Shown: one piece after another, positions 50,811-63,616 of the stretch
How positions within the stretch are numbered: the first letter of the stretch is position 1
How the letters are laid out: the number at the start of each line of letters is the position of its first letter
Source of the DNA: Myxocyprinus asiaticus
Taxonomy: Eukaryota; Chordata; Actinopteri; Cypriniformes; Catostomidae
Assembly (NCBI RefSeq): GCF_019703515.2
Contig: NC_059379.1
Location: 20,207,380-20,271,379, forward strand
Length of the DNA: 64,000 bases
Direction: 5' to 3'
Notes under the pieces: model-generated
Databases searched by the model: none
Seen by the model: only the letters and a program-made list of their open reading frames with translations
Told to the model about the DNA's origin: nothing
Position numbers and translations under genes: made by a program

Positions 50811-52004
50811 AATATTAAAATACATACATAATATAATACAAAATGAATTGCGGGGTTACTCACTGAAAACTTCCTTAGACAATTTTAGCTGTAAAATAAA
50901 GAATTAAGGCTGTGTTTTGTAAATTTAAAAACTATAACTGTTTTAAAATGATGGCAACAAGCAATATGGTTCAAGACACCAGTATTGAATCAATAATTAA
51001 ATTTATTTTTAACAATAATCCCAAAAACCTTTTCTTTCTATTATAACCATTCTTATTCCAAGCAGCCTATTTATACAATGGCTTTGAACGTGGCACATCT
51101 AATCAGAATTCTATCCACTATATCAGTACTGATTTAGGCTACATAGGAAATCATTTTATAGTGAATGCCAAATGTTTTTGAAATCAGACATTACAGAATG
51201 CAGATTTAACAGCTATAATCGTTCAACATATGATTTTATAGCAATTTTTACATAATCAATGATCAACATATGATTTTATAGCAACGTTTCTTTTTCTAAG
51301 TGAAATGAAGTACAAAATAAACCTTTCCTCTCAATAAATGAAACAATTTAAATTTAGAGCTATGGTTGGTCGATTTACCTTTTAATTGAAGAAAAACTGT
51401 AGCCATTTTCAGAAATGTCATTTATCTCACCAGTGTTGAGTAGAGAGCTTGTCAGCTCACTGTGCGTTTAGATTTTTTTTGCAATTGTTTTTGATTTGGA
51501 CTTGTACACTCAAAATCAGGTGCAGACAGCCAAAATGGCCATTATCACAAAAGGACTGCAAATTTTAACTTTACTATCCCTTTCTTTCTCTTTCTCACCC
51601 ACACTCTGAGTCTTTCACCATCGCTATCTCCAACGTACAGTAGTTAGCAGGTCTGGCCTCAGACAATGATTCATCCATTTGTGTAATTGTGACTAGTCGA
51701 AGGGGTCGGTTTCAGTAGCTCTGATTAATTGCTATCATTTTTCAGACAATGACATCATGCATTATTTTAGCAAGGGGAGTAATGAAGAGAAGGGGGAGGG
51801 GGTTCAAGCCCCTGGACTTTGGGGATGGGACCCAAATCCTCACAAACTACCTCTGTTTGGTAACTTTAACCTGCTGATTTATTTGCAGAAATGGCAGAAC
51901 GTTGTAATAATTGGGCTTTGAACATCACACGTGGTTTGGAAGCAGAAGTGAGCCTAGTGGTGGATTTTATTGAAAGCATGTGTTGTTTTGGATAAGGTTA
52001 CTGA
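50811..52004. other. mpp7 intron 5 segment: nothing recognised
   Basis: AT-rich intronic sequence with a short local duplication at 51220-51285 (ATCAACATATGATTTTATAGCAA repeated about 50 bp apart). Confidence 0.4.
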
Positions 52005-53252
52005 TAGCCCTTTTCCACCGACATGGTGTGACTTCCTGGGCCGGTGCGAATTCTGGAAATGTTCCGCACATTTCCACTGCAGAAAAGGCCTTTCCGGGGC
52101 CGAAAACCTGGTTCGACACCAGCTCCAAAAGCTTGCTGGTCTCTAAGCTGGAACTGATTACATCAGGGGACGGAGGGTGGGATAATGTTTCATCACCATG
52201 GTAAAGTTTTCCCAAACAACAATAGTAGCTACCGTCTGCAGCAAAGAGTACTACTTCGCTCTATAACAACAATAAAAAAACCCACAAAATTAACAGACAT
52301 AAAAAGCGTTCAGGTAACATGACAAAACGAGTGCTCTATTTGCGATATGGTATTTACGAAGATCTGAGATAAACTAGAGAGATCGCAAAAGAAAAAATAC
52401 TCTACGAGAATGAAGATATAGCAGGAAATGATGCACGCCTCTTTCAATCGGTCAATTGTCCAATCATAAACAAACACTTAAGGGAGTACAGGGACAATAA
52501 GAAGGACATAAGCAAAAGCGACAGTGGAGGAAGCAACAATGTTTTGGACTCGGACACCAACCAGCATGCTAACTAACTGCGGCATTGAATTCAGCCAGTA
52601 ACGCTCGTAATAAACAGTGAATCGCCAGTGTCCTTTACAGCTGATTTCAGTAAGTTGTTATTTTTGTCAAATTTGTTAGCTTTCCTTATACTTTTGTCCT
52701 CTTATGCATTTTGTTCTGTAAGGGGATTTTTGACCAGCTACTCACTAAGTTCGGAAGATTGCGGCTATCTGTTAGTAAAACGGTGGGATTCTCAATCAAT
52801 AATATTATATGCTATGGTGAAAATCTAAATACAACCATCTGTTACACCAATGTTAATAATGATTCCACTGTAACAGTTTACAGTACTTAGCAAGTTAAGC
52901 CATATTTAATGCAATTATATTACCTGTCGTCTTTAGCGTAGATGTTGTTTCTGGCAATCTTATTGAGCAATGTAATAACGATGGATTGCATTAATTCGTA
53001 TGTTTAAATATGTCCTCAAAAACAAGTGTAAAAGCTGTATACAAACACACTGTGACGCGCCATGTTTGTTTATGTTTGAGGTAGTCACGTGAAACTACCA
53101 CATAGACCGTAACCTGTTAAATCACCGTTCGGCTCTCAGGTCAGTGGAAAAGCATGGCCGGTTTACGATAGGCTCCAGATTGTCCCGGCCGTGAACCAGC
53201 AAACCATAGGTCTGGCACGAGAACCATCACAATTTCAGTGGAAAAGCTGCTA
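52005..53252. mobile_element. Probable non-autonomous DNA transposon (CTTTTCCAC ends)
   Basis: Left end TAGCCCTTTTCCACCGACA and right end (complement TAGCAGCTTTTCCACTGAAA) form imperfect inverted repeats. Internal words GGGCCGG and GGCCGTGAACC recur near both ends. No clear target duplication and no coding sequence were found. Confidence 0.6.
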
Positions 53253-53887
53253 TGAAGGTTCTATATGGAGGCGAAAGACTCTGCGTAGGGTTGAATAGAT
53301 AAAGTGTGTATGTTCTACCCAGATTTTCAGACTGAGTAATAGGAGGATTTTTGACAACAGACATTTGCCAAGGAGATTATTTAGCTGTAGTGTGTGTGTG
53401 TTAATTTCATCACACTGCTTGTGTTGTTTGGCAGCCATCTCCACATCTTTATTGCACATTTAAAATGGAGCCTGACTAACAAAATCTTTCATCCCTAAAT
53501 TTAGAAGGCTTAATAGTTTGTCTAGTGATGTACTTAGTCTAAACAGGGCCACATCTCGCATCTTCTCTTCACTCATCCTTATGACTGTATTCATTTGCCC
53601 CGTGAACTTTTCCAAAATAAACACTTAGTCTGGCTATTATTTGTGTATTATTATATATTATTAGAGATGCACCGATACAACTCAAACTTGGTATCGGTGT
53701 CATCATTTAATATTTCCAAGAAATCTTAACATAATGACGTGGTTACACATGCTGTGCATGGCGCTTCTAAGACCAGTTTTAAACATGAGAAACATTTTGG
53801 TGTTTAAACCATTTAAATCTAGAATGTAATTTTTCATTTTATTAATCTTTACCTGATACAGTATATGCAGCTTCTCTCATGTGCGTG

Positions 53888-53928
<41 letters not shown>

Positions 53929-54162
53929 GCTTCTCCCTCTGTCCACACGCTTGTGTCTGAAGGAGAGCAAAATAGCATTTTCTTTAGCCTCGTGCCGTAT
54001 GATCATTGTTGTCCTAAACACAGCCACTCCAAAAATCATGACGCTGGAAAAATTGATGGGAGTTATGCCACAAAATGACAGAAATGCCCTTGAAATTCAA
54101 AGGGATTCCTCTGTTTGATGTAGTTCTTAATATTTTAAGGCCAAGTTATACATACTGTATAT
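53253..54162. other. mpp7 intron 5 segment with a solo hAT-like end and CT repeat
   Basis: 53662-53700 reads AGAGATGCACCGATACAACT, a typical end of teleost hAT-like elements, without a partner. A CT repeat of about 18 units is at 53889-53925. Confidence 0.45.
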
Positions 54163-55619
54163 TAGTGGTCGACCAATATATCGCAGAGGTGGATAAATCG
54201 GCCGATATTCTGACTTTTTTAATTATCCGCATCGACCAATAAATTTTCCCGTTTGTCCGAGCTTTTTTTACGTGAGAGCGCCGAAAATCGCCTGTTTGCA
54301 TGTGAAGCGACTGAGACATGTAAGCGACCATTCACGGTTCATTTTGTTGTTACGTGCCATCGTGTTACTACAATAATAAACCGGTGTGCAACACATTGTC
54401 ATTTAAACGGTCTGCATATCAGAGCTGTGGCAGACGCGTTTGAGCTCATAATGTTAAAGTGCTTGCCTGTTTCGTTCTCCCTCTCTTATCAACAGTTCCC
54501 TGTAACTTAACTGTCTTGTCTAATAAGAAAAGGCAAATATTAATAAAACTAATATCATATACCGTCTTCAAATATGCACATATCTCGTTTAAACAGATGT
54601 AATAAACCAACCTCACACATCTTTAGCAGACCCAGCATTCTGTGGAGCGCTAATTTATTTACCTCTAAAGCATGTATTCTAACAGTCTCCTCAACAGTTC
54701 CCTGAAACTTTTCTAATGATGAAAGGCAAATATCAATAAAACTTGTATTATATACCATTTGCAGTTATGCAGATATCTCGTTTAAATGGATGTCATTCAC
54801 AAACCTTATGAAAAGTGTTTTCTGCCCGTCGAGCACTCATCTAATATCTTCTTCTGAAGCACGTATTCTGTCAGCCAGAATCAAAAACTTCAGGATCAGG
54901 ATCAAAAGTTCCTCTTATTCACAAATCATGACGACAATCCAAGCAGGCGATCCAGGCCGTTTAAACTGTCAGGAGATTGAGTCTCGTGCTGGATCCGCTC
55001 GAGCGCGTGAGTGCAACTTCAGTGCTGCATCCGAAACTAAGAAAATGCTGCCTCCGGAAGCTGTATTCGGAGGTACGATGAAAATAAGGTGCTTTTCAAA
55101 CTGTTCGGAGACCAGTTTCCTTAAGAGTTCCATTCATTCAAAACGGATGTCAGTTAAACAATTAACTGATTAGGCAGAAAGTCAGCTGCCTACGTTTTCG
55201 GATGCAGCCCAAGGTAAAAATGTTTCACGTGTGCTATAATTAAATGTCTTATTCACTATGCACTGTATGTACAATTGATTTGAATAAAATCTTTTTATTT
55301 ATTTTTTTTAATTTATTTTGTTTGAGTAAATGTGATTGCTAACGTGGACATGCCATCCAATGTTGCTGGACTACTGTGTGCACTGTTATTTCCTTCTTCC
55401 TAATAAATTAACAATTTCTCATGTGCAAATCAGTTACTATAATTTGATGACAGAATACATGATTGATACAGAAATCTGAAGAAACTGCTATCTACCATTT
55501 AAAATACAATATAATTTTTTTTAGTTTTGTGTGAAATTGAGTAAATATAGTGCTAAATAATAATAATACCCTGCTCTCTGGATATCGGATATTAAAAAAA
55601 CCATATCGGTCGACCACTA
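54163..55619. mobile_element. hAT-like transposon with TAGTGGTCGACC inverted ends
   Basis: Starts TAGTGGTCGACCAATATATC and its complement at the other end reads TAGTGGTCGACCGATATGG. Flanks CTGTATAT (54155-54162) and CTGTGTAT (55620-55627) are an 8-bp duplication with one mismatch, as in hAT. Internally, 54480-54545 and 54690-54785 look like a diverged tandem duplication (CAACAGTTCCCTGTAACTT / CAACAGTTCCCTGAAACTT, then GGCAAATAT...ATAAAACT). No transposase is recognisable. Confidence 0.82.
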
Positions 55620-55627
55620 CTGTGTAT

Positions 55628-57676
55628 CCCATACAATATGAGCTAATTTTATGGTAATCAGTTCTCAGTCTATTCATATTCAGTCTATTAATTCAGTCTG
55701 ATGTCTTACAAATTCTCAATCATGATTGATTGACTTCATTAAATTGCAGTATTTAACACCAGTATATGGCACCGTATATTTTTATATGGTTAGAAAACAC
55801 CTCATAAAGGTGAAAAAGTGTTTGAATGCCTGTGTGTAGATTTGTCATGTTGAGTCTTGGAACCCAACTGCAGCCAGCATACATTCTGTACTGTAATAGT
55901 TCAGACCGTTCTAATTTCCTCAGTGACCTCTCGTTGGTTGATGACACAAGGCTTCATTAATGTGGTTTTGGATTCAGCCTTATTAAAGTCATCTTTGTAT
56001 ATTGTTTTGATGCTGGACATTACCCTTTTTCCCCGCAACTGATATGTTGCTATACAGTAGTTTTTGGTTCTTGATATTAATAGGGCTCTTATGTGTGGCA
56101 ATGATGAGAAATAACTTGTAAATGACAGACAGAAATAAATGGTTTAAATGTAGACAGCCTTTCCTCAAAAGGGCCTTATAAAGAGAACCAGTATGTGTGG
56201 TACTGAATTACCAGAATTAACTACCAAGCCATCTCTTTCTTCCTTAATTTTCTTTCTGACCTGGAGCTCTATTTTTTTCTCTGTTCTTTTCTTTTGAATC
56301 AAAATGAGTATTATAAGTTCATCTGTTTGCGTTAGTGGTGAAAAATTTAGCGCCAAGGTACTGGAAGTAATGTCACTCTCTGGAAGTAATGGAGGCGCAA
56401 ATTAGATTAGGGTGAGAGACGGGAGCACACATGTTAGTGCTTTTGAGATACATCTGTTTGCTCAGGAGAAATACATCATGACTCTGATGGCTCAGGATTG
56501 GTTTTAAGGCTCAGACTCAAAAAGAAAGTTCTATCAGTGAAACATTGAGGACAGGAACTGACATGCACTGTCCTTGAATCATAGGGCAATATTCACCGGA
56601 GAGCTACTGTCTCACTAATCTCCTGGTTTATTTTCGATTTATCTTAGCGATAGAAAGATATTGGCCAGACCAATTTTTCATAATCGTGGATTAAATGTAA
56701 ATGTTAGTTCCTCCTTGTATCAGTTCCAAAATCTAACGATAGCCTTGTCAACTGAGAAGCATTTTCTGTTTTCATAGTTTTTTGTGAATCTTGAGTAAAT
56801 TTTTGTGTTTAAGTGTTTGGTTGATTTCAGTAATTTGTCTCTTTTGTCATCAATGAATAATGTTGTGTATATATTGGTTTTATATAATAATCTATAGTTC
56901 AACGCATGATGCTCTATAGTTATCAACCCTTATCTGTCACCCTTATAAACCACGAGAGATATATGGCCTGATTTATTGATTGCACACACAGATGCATTTA
57001 TATTCAGAACACAAATATTCTCTAAAAGAATGGATTTGTTTCTTGAGACTTAAATGCCATTTTTGTAAAAAAAATAAAAATAATAATTTGGGTAAGGTAA
57101 GGCACAAAGACAGATAGACTAGATCTTTTCTGTTTTATTGTTTTTTTTTGTGTTTTTTTTTTAAAGAATATGCTAAATGCTGGCATTTACTTTATGAGGG
57201 AATTTATCACTGATCAGCATATGATTGTGGGGTTCAAACCTCTCTCCTCACCTCTTGCTGTTTTTCTAATCTTTCATTCCTTCGTCTGCAAAGTGTGCTC
57301 TGGTTTTCCCGAGTATCCATCTTTCCATGTTTCTGTGTCTCTATATCCTGTTACTGAGAGGACAGGAGGTACATGAGCGCACACATTAACACACACACTG
57401 TGCTCTTTGTGTAGTGAGCTCTCTGCTTGTCTTGGGAAGGCATTTCCTCATGTAGCTGCAGAAATAAAATATGACTTCTGAAAGGGATGTTTTCTTGGTG
57501 GGATAATTACAGTGAACATAGGCAACACTTAAAAGGCAGCCTTTAGCATTGTGTGTGAAACCACAAACAATATAAACCCACCACACACATAAGGCTTTGA
57601 TACTCATGTTATGCAGAAACCTATACATTTTTCCTTTACATACATCTCTAACAGTAGCCACTGAAGCGCATATATA
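55628..57676. other. mpp7 intron 5 segment: nothing recognised
   Basis: Intronic sequence with short ORFs of no recognisable content; no exons matching the MPP7 PDZ domain were found here. Confidence 0.4.
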
Positions 57677-59255
57677 CAGGTGCATCTCAATAAATTAGAA
57701 TGTCGTGGAAAAGTTCATTTATTTCAGTAATTCAACTCAAATTGTGAAACTTGTGTATTAAATAAATTCAATGCACACAGACTGAAGTAGTTTAAGTCTT
57801 TGATTCTTTTAATTGTGATGATTTTGGCTCACATTTAACAAAAACCCACCAATTCACTATCTCAAAAAATTAGAATACATCATAAGACCAATAAAAAAAA
57901 CATTTTTAGTGAATTGTTGGTCTTCTGGAAAGTATGTTAATTTACTGTATATGTACTCAGTACTTGGTAGGGGCTCCTTTTGCTTTAATTACTGCCTCAA
58001 TTCGGCGTGGCATGGAGGTGATCAGTTTGTGGCACTGCTGAGGTGGTATGGAAGCCCAGGTTTCTTTGACAGTGGCCTTCAGCTCATCTGCATTTTTTGG
58101 TCTCTTGTTTCTCATTTTCCTCTTGACAATACCCCATAGATTCTCTATGGGGTTCAGGTCTGGCGAGTTTGCTGGCCAGTCAAGCACACCAACACCATGG
58201 TCATTTAACCAACTTTTGGTGCTTTTGGCACTGTGGGCAGGTGCCAAATCCTGCTGGAAAATGAAATCAGCATCTTTAAAAAGCTGGTCAGCAGAAGGAA
58301 GCATGAAGTGCTCCAAAATGTCTTGGTAAACGGGTGCAGTGACTTTGGTTTTCAAAAAACACAATGGACCAACACCAGCAGATGACATTGCACCCCAAAT
58401 CATCACAGACTGTGGAAACTTAACACTGGACTTCAAGCAACTTGGGCTATGAGCTTCTCCACCCTTCCTCCAGACTCTAGGACCTTGGTTTCCAAATGAA
58501 ATACAAAACTTGCTCTCATCTGAAAAGAGGACTTTGGACCACTGGGCAACAGTCCAGTTCTTCTTCTCCTTAGCCCAGGTAAGACGCCTCTGACGTTGTC
58601 TGTGGTTCAGGAGTGGCTTAACAAGAGGAATACGACAACTGTAGCCAAATTCCTTGACATGTCTGTGTGTGGTGGCTCTTGATGCCTTGACCCCAGCCTC
58701 AGTCCATTCCTTGTGAAGTTCACCCAAATTCTTGAATCGATTTTGCTTGACAATCATAAGGCTGCGGTTCTCTCGGTTGGTTGTGCATCTTTTTCTTCCA
58801 CACTTTTTCCTTCCACTCAACTTTCTGTTAACATGCTTGGATACAGCACTCTGTGAACAGCCAGCTTCTTTGGCAATGAATGTTTGTGGCTTACCCTCCT
58901 TGTGAAGGGTGTCAATGATTGTCTTCTGGACAACTGTCAGATCAGCAGTCTTCCCCATGATTGTGTAGCCTAGTGAACCAAACTGAGAGACCATTTTGAA
59001 GGCTCAGGAAAACTTTGCAGGTGTTTTGAGTTGATTAGCTGATTGGCATGTCACCATATTCTAATTTTTTGAGATAGTGAATTGGTGGGTTTTTGTTAAA
59101 TGTGAACCAAAATCATCACAATTAAAAGAACAAAAGACTTAAACTACTTCAGTCTGTGTGCATTGAATTTATTTAATACACGAGTTTCACAATTTGAGCT
59201 GAATTACTGAAATAAATGAACTTTTCCACGACATTCTAATTTATTGAGATGCACC

Positions 59256-59257
<2 letters not shown>
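57677..59257 (-). mobile_element. Tc1-like transposon with ~200-bp TIRs, copy 2 (minus), apparently complete
   Basis: 1581 bp. The left flank is TA (57675-57676). The right flank is TG leading into a GT/TA repeat, where the TA duplicate would be expected. TIRs 57677-57877 and 59057-59257 begin CAGGTGCATCTCAATAAATT and differ at only a handful of positions. The element carries an open transposase. It is the same family as 10123-11705 in the opposite orientation. Confidence 0.95.
57957..58994 (-). CDS. Tc1-family DD34E transposase, uninterrupted reading frame
   Basis: A 345-codon frame that would catalyse cut-and-paste transposition at TA sites from the nucleus. The N-terminal HTH region (about residues 13-60: LTVVQKTIIDTLHKEG, AGCSQSAVSKHVN) is followed by a basic linker (GRKKCGRKR) and a second HTH. 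The catalytic residues are all present: Asp in SDESKF, Asp in FQQDLAPAH, Glu in NPIENLW, with 34 residues between the last two. It ends GAPTKY, the normal family end. The first ATG gives MVSQFGSLGYTI before the MGKTADLT start that is also common in the family. Relative to copy 1 it lacks one Arg (SLMIVK versus SLMRIVK). Whether it is active cannot be told from sequence. Confidence 0.93.
   Translation of the reverse strand: MVSQFGSLGYTIMGKTADLTVVQKTIIDTLHKEGKPQTFIAKEAGCSQSAVSKHVNRKLSGRKKCGRKRCTTNRENRSLMIVKQNRFKNLGELHKEWTEAGVKASRATTHRHVKEFGYSCRIPLVKPLLNHRQRQRRLTWAKEKKNWTVAQWSKVLFSDESKFCISFGNQGPRVWRKGGEAHSPSCLKSSVKFPQSVMIWGAMSSAGVGPLCFLKTKVTAPVYQDILEHFMLPSADQLFKDADFIFQQDLAPAHSAKSTKSWLNDHGVGVLDWPANSPDLNPIENLWGIVKRKMRNKRPKNADELKATVKETWASIPPQQCHKLITSMPRRIEAVIKAKGAPTKY

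Positions 59258-59347
<90 letters not shown>
59258..59347. repeat. (GT)n(AT)n microsatellite at the Tc1 border
   Basis: A few GT units then about 40 AT units, directly at the right end of the Tc1 element. Confidence 0.97.
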
Positions 59348-59350
<3 letters not shown>

Positions 59351-60320
59351 AGACACACACAAACAAACACAGCTACACCAGTCTGTGCCGCTGAGAATCT
59401 GTGGCTAACATTGTATCTGACACAACATTTTGTAATTTGTTGTTTGGTTTGTATTTTTGTAATTTCACCCTGGCTAGCTCCACCCACTGAGAAGTCTCAT
59501 TGATCTAAAATTAGTCTAAATATCTTCCACTATAATTGTATTGCTTCGTGCAGTGTTTTGGTTTCAGTGTGAACCAAAAAATTACTTAACGCTGGAAACT
59601 CACATCACCGCTGCTAAGGACACATGATTAGTGTATTTTCCCATAGAATGTATTATGGCCATGTCTAGCCTTAAGGGTCATACTGCAGGAGACATGAACG
59701 ATGGTATCCAGCATTTTATCCCAGGCCTCGACTTCCCTCTCCCAGTCATTCCCATTTAACTCCACCCATTCCCATTTACCTTCCTGTCATTCTTATTTAT
59801 TTCCATACGTCTCAGGCCTGCCCCATTTTCAGCACATACCCTGGAATTCCTCAGCTATTATTATATTAATGAGACCCAATTTTCCTTTTTCAACATAATA
59901 CCTGTTAATGATGGAACAGTAAGGCAGCAGGGTTAAAGCAACATTTTGAGTATTAGTGTGTGTGTGTAATTTACATTTACTGAGCAGGTCATGAAAGGGG
60001 CACTATAACACAGTAAAAACACTTTATTGCTCATCAGTATATATGGAGGGAAGTGGAACATTACACTCTTCGTGTGTTTGTTTTGAGTGTCACGGTGTGT
60101 TGGTATGTGTAGGAAGTTCTAATAACCCTGTTTAATGTGTATCTTCTGCCTGCTGGTATTCTCACAGGTGGCATAAATCAGAGATGTGATAATTGAAGCT
60201 AATTGTGTTTTAATGACCTCGCTGTATTCTGTTGTTCTTTTTGCTGTCTATTCCCTCCAGCTTTCTTCACCTCCACATCTGCAAGGACAAATGCAGCCAT
60301 GTGGTTCAAGTGGCAGCTTG

Positions 60321-60369
<49 letters not shown>

Positions 60370-61005
60370 TGCGTGCGTGCGTGTGTGTGTGTCGTCGTTT
60401 ATGTTTTTGCACCAGTTTAAGTGACTTTGCATCAAACACCCGCTCTGTCTTGGCCCAGGTCTTGGTATTTATTTTTTCAGGTCTGTCTGGATGGCTAGAA
60501 CTTTGGTTCTGCTGAAATGATCTGAGCTTGAAACTCTTACCATGATGACGTTTACAAAAAAAAAAAAAAAGGTTATGGTGTAATGTCAGAGTGTGATTCT
60601 TTATTACATACATATGCACAAACAAGAGATGCCGGGAATTTTTTATTGCAATATTTTACCTCACAATACTGTATTTATATTCTAACACCTAGAATTAATA
60701 TTTTTATCACATTTTTAAAAATAAAAGAGGTTGACCACCGCTCAGAGCAAGTGTGTGTGAGAACTCTATTTAATCAAAACGCAAACCCAGAAGAAGCTAA
60801 GAAAATAAATCCATAACTGATACGTTTCGTTAGTGGGTCATTGACAAATAAGGTTGTCCGAGGTGATAAAAATTACACATCTCTTAAAAATCTAGTTTAA
60901 AACACGTGTCAAGTTTAAAGAAATGTAATCTTTGAGTCCATGTTGGACATAATTTTTTGAAAAACATTAGTAGTATTTTCTACAAAAAAAAAAAAAAAAA
61001 AAGAC
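59348..61005. other. mpp7 intron 5 segment: nothing recognised besides simple repeats
   Basis: Contains a GT repeat with GC interruptions (60319-60392) and A-runs at 60556-60570 and 60983-61002. No exon or transposon end recognised. Confidence 0.4.
60319..60392. repeat. (GT)n microsatellite with GC interruptions
   Basis: About 23 pure GT units followed by GCGT and GTGC variants. Confidence 0.96.
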
Positions 61006-61408
61006 AAAATTCACACAAAAATGAAAATTCTCTCATAATTTACATCTCAGATGTGTATGACATTTGTTCTTCTTCAGAACTCAAATTGAGAATTTTAGAA
61101 GAAAATTTCAGCTCTGTAAGTTCATAAAATGCAAGTGAATGGGTGCCAAATTTAAGCTCCAAAAAGCACTTATAGCCATCATAAAAGTAAACCATAAAAT
61201 TCCAGTGGATTAATTAATGTCTTCTGAAGCTAAACGCAAGGTGTGTGTAAGAAATAGATAATTATTTAAAACTTTTTTAGAAGAAAATATTCTTCTGAAA
61301 ATCTTCATTTGTGTTCTGCTGAAGAAAGACAGTCAATCACATCTGGGATGGCATGAGGGTGAGTAAATTATAAGAGAATTTTCATTTTTGGGTGAACTAT
61401 TCCTTTAA
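61006..61408. mobile_element. Foldback (hairpin) MITE
   Basis: Starts AATTCACACAAAAATGAAAA and ends TTCATTTTTGGGTGAACTATTCCTTTAA. The outer arms are inverted repeats (GAAAATTCTCTCATAATTTA versus TAAATTATAAGAGAATTTTC) and continue inward. The right TTAA is at 61405-61408; the left TTAA has decayed. It is the same family as the half element at 27419-27812, and its ends are related to the 19112-20306 element. Confidence 0.78.
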
Positions 61409-61542
61409 CGACTTAAACAATGTCATGTGATGTAACTATCAAGTAAAAGGTGTTAAAATACTTTCTCTGCAGTGAAGTAAAGCAAGACATTCAGGACTTT
61501 ATCACTAAGCATCAAAGTCCAGTGAAGATAAATGAGAAACAA

Positions 61543-62958
61543 GTGAGTAAACGATTGTAATATGCTAAACAAAAAGAATCACAATATTATTGTATCGTGA
61601 CATATGATATGATATTGATACAGTATCTATCACTTTTGATTCCCACCCTTAGTACAAACACATGTGCAAAATCCACTTTTTGTTTAATGACCGCTCCTAG
61701 TAGATTTGTAGAAAAGCACACATACAGCATGATATCTTATTCCTCTGCCGTGAGAGTACACGATAGGAGTTGTTGTCATCACGCAGTCATGAGCGGCAGT
61801 GATGTGTGCTTGATTTTTGCGTCTGTCAGTCTGGGAGGATGAACTGTTTCTTTAGAAAGGCAGCAGCCCCAGCGCTCTGAGCTCCATACAGATTAAGCTA
61901 TCCAATTTTGGCCAGCCTTATAATAGCAGTCATAAGCATTTATGCGTTAGAGTCTCTGCATATGGAGCTGATCACTTCCACAACTGGCAGCCTTGGGTCA
62001 CGTTACTGATGAGTAATTCAGGAAGCCGTGGCCTCTGATTTTAGCTTGCTTAATTTTTCCTCCCTCTTGGTCCCTTAGTTTCTGCTTTCTCTTTATTTCT
62101 CTATTTTCTCTTTTTCTGTCCCTCCCTCTCACTTGGGGGATCTTGCTCTTTTCAATAAAGTCTATTTATAGAGCATATCCTAATAGGCAGACAGACTTCA
62201 GCAACAAGAGGAAATAAGAAAACCTTGAAAAATGCTCATTCAAAGAACTTCCTCATTTCCTCCGGCTGCCTATTTTAGTGACCTAACTAGAATTAAGTTG
62301 TACTGTTGATGATTGTGAGTATAACTCAGAGAGGTGGAGATTCTTATGGTTAAATTGGGCCTGTGTGATGAGTTTGTTTAGTCAGCCTAGCATTGCGTGG
62401 CTCCCTCATCAGTAGGTGTGATTGGAGGATGTCCATCATGTCCGAGGTTGAGATGACTGCTTCAGGTGGGACCTGCTGCTGGATAATGACTGCATGTGCT
62501 GGATGGTTATAGCTGCTGAGATGAAACCTGCCACCCAGTAGTCAGAGAGAGTCTTGCTTCAAACCTCATTCACAGTCAAACATGGAGTGAGAAGCAAATG
62601 CAGTCAACCTAAAGGCCTGTTCACACCAAGAGTGAAATGAAAGAGAACTTACATACTTAAATGCAAAATGCAACCCATCTGGGAATACAGATTTCAGACT
62701 TTTTAATGCTTTTATATTTTTTTGCTTCACTTGTTTGTTACTCTTATGGCCTTTACATGTTCCATGTACTCAGAGACCAACAATATCTACAGTTGTCAGC
62801 TCCACATCTATCTGAAATACCGGTTCTGGACACCAGCCCCGAAAGCTTATATCTTAGTAGAGTTCCAAAAGAAAACAATCTACCAACAGCATAAAAACAG
62901 GGAACTTGAGGTTTTAAGAAGTCTTCAGAAGTGGGGAGCACAGGGTGTGAAGTTTTAA
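61543..62958. other. mpp7 intron 5 segment: nothing firmly recognised
   Basis: 62615-62650 (AGGCCTGTTCACACCAAGAG) resembles a teleost MITE end without a partner. Otherwise ordinary intron. Confidence 0.35.
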
Positions 62959-63616
62959 TGACCCCTTTTACACTTTTTGGTGATCATATCACATGAGGTC
63001 AGCACTAAAAACAGGTCAAAATGGAGTCTAAAACGTTTTGTGATCAGATCACAAAAACCACATGTGACTGCATCGCATTTGAGTTGTAAATGCTAATCTA
63101 TCCTGTATACATCTTGGCAGCAGCAAAGCACCTCCCCTTACCTTTCAATCAACCGCTGCACTAAAACAAGAGGTTAAACTTTGTCGGTTACCAGCGACTT
63201 TAAAAGGAAACAACTGTCCGATTGGAAAATGTAAAAAATCGGATACATACACAAACACGAGAACTTCACGGATCTTCTTTAGTGTGTCTGAAATCAACAT
63301 GCAGGAACGTATGAGAAGCACGAACATCTGCAGCTCAGGTTGATACAGTTAATCCACTAAAATAACTTACAATTTTGCTTTTGTGCTTTGATTAAAGTTC
63401 AGCTGCATCTGGGAGAAATATTGCACTGTTTTTTTTTTTTTTTTTTTTTTTTTTCACACTTTCTTTGTCCCTCCCACACTCCCCTCCAAATCCAATCACA
63501 AGTGGTCACAGGAGATGCATTTAAGCAACCAGTTGTAAACAACAATGTGTCTCACTTGACCACATGTGATCGGATCAAATGAGACGAGATCTAATACCAG
63601 GTGTAAACCGGGGCAA
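62959..63616. mobile_element. Probable MITE with GTGATC/GATCAC-rich inverted ends
   Basis: The left end begins ACCCCTTTTACACTTTTTGG and the right end (complement) GCCCCGGTTTACACCTGGT. Subterminal words GATCAGATCACAAAAACCAC and (complement) GATCCGATCACATGTGGTC are also inverted. A T-run is at 63430-63454. The target duplication is unclear. Confidence 0.6.
63430..63454. repeat. Poly-T tract
   Basis: About 25 T inside the MITE at 62959-63616. Confidence 0.9.
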
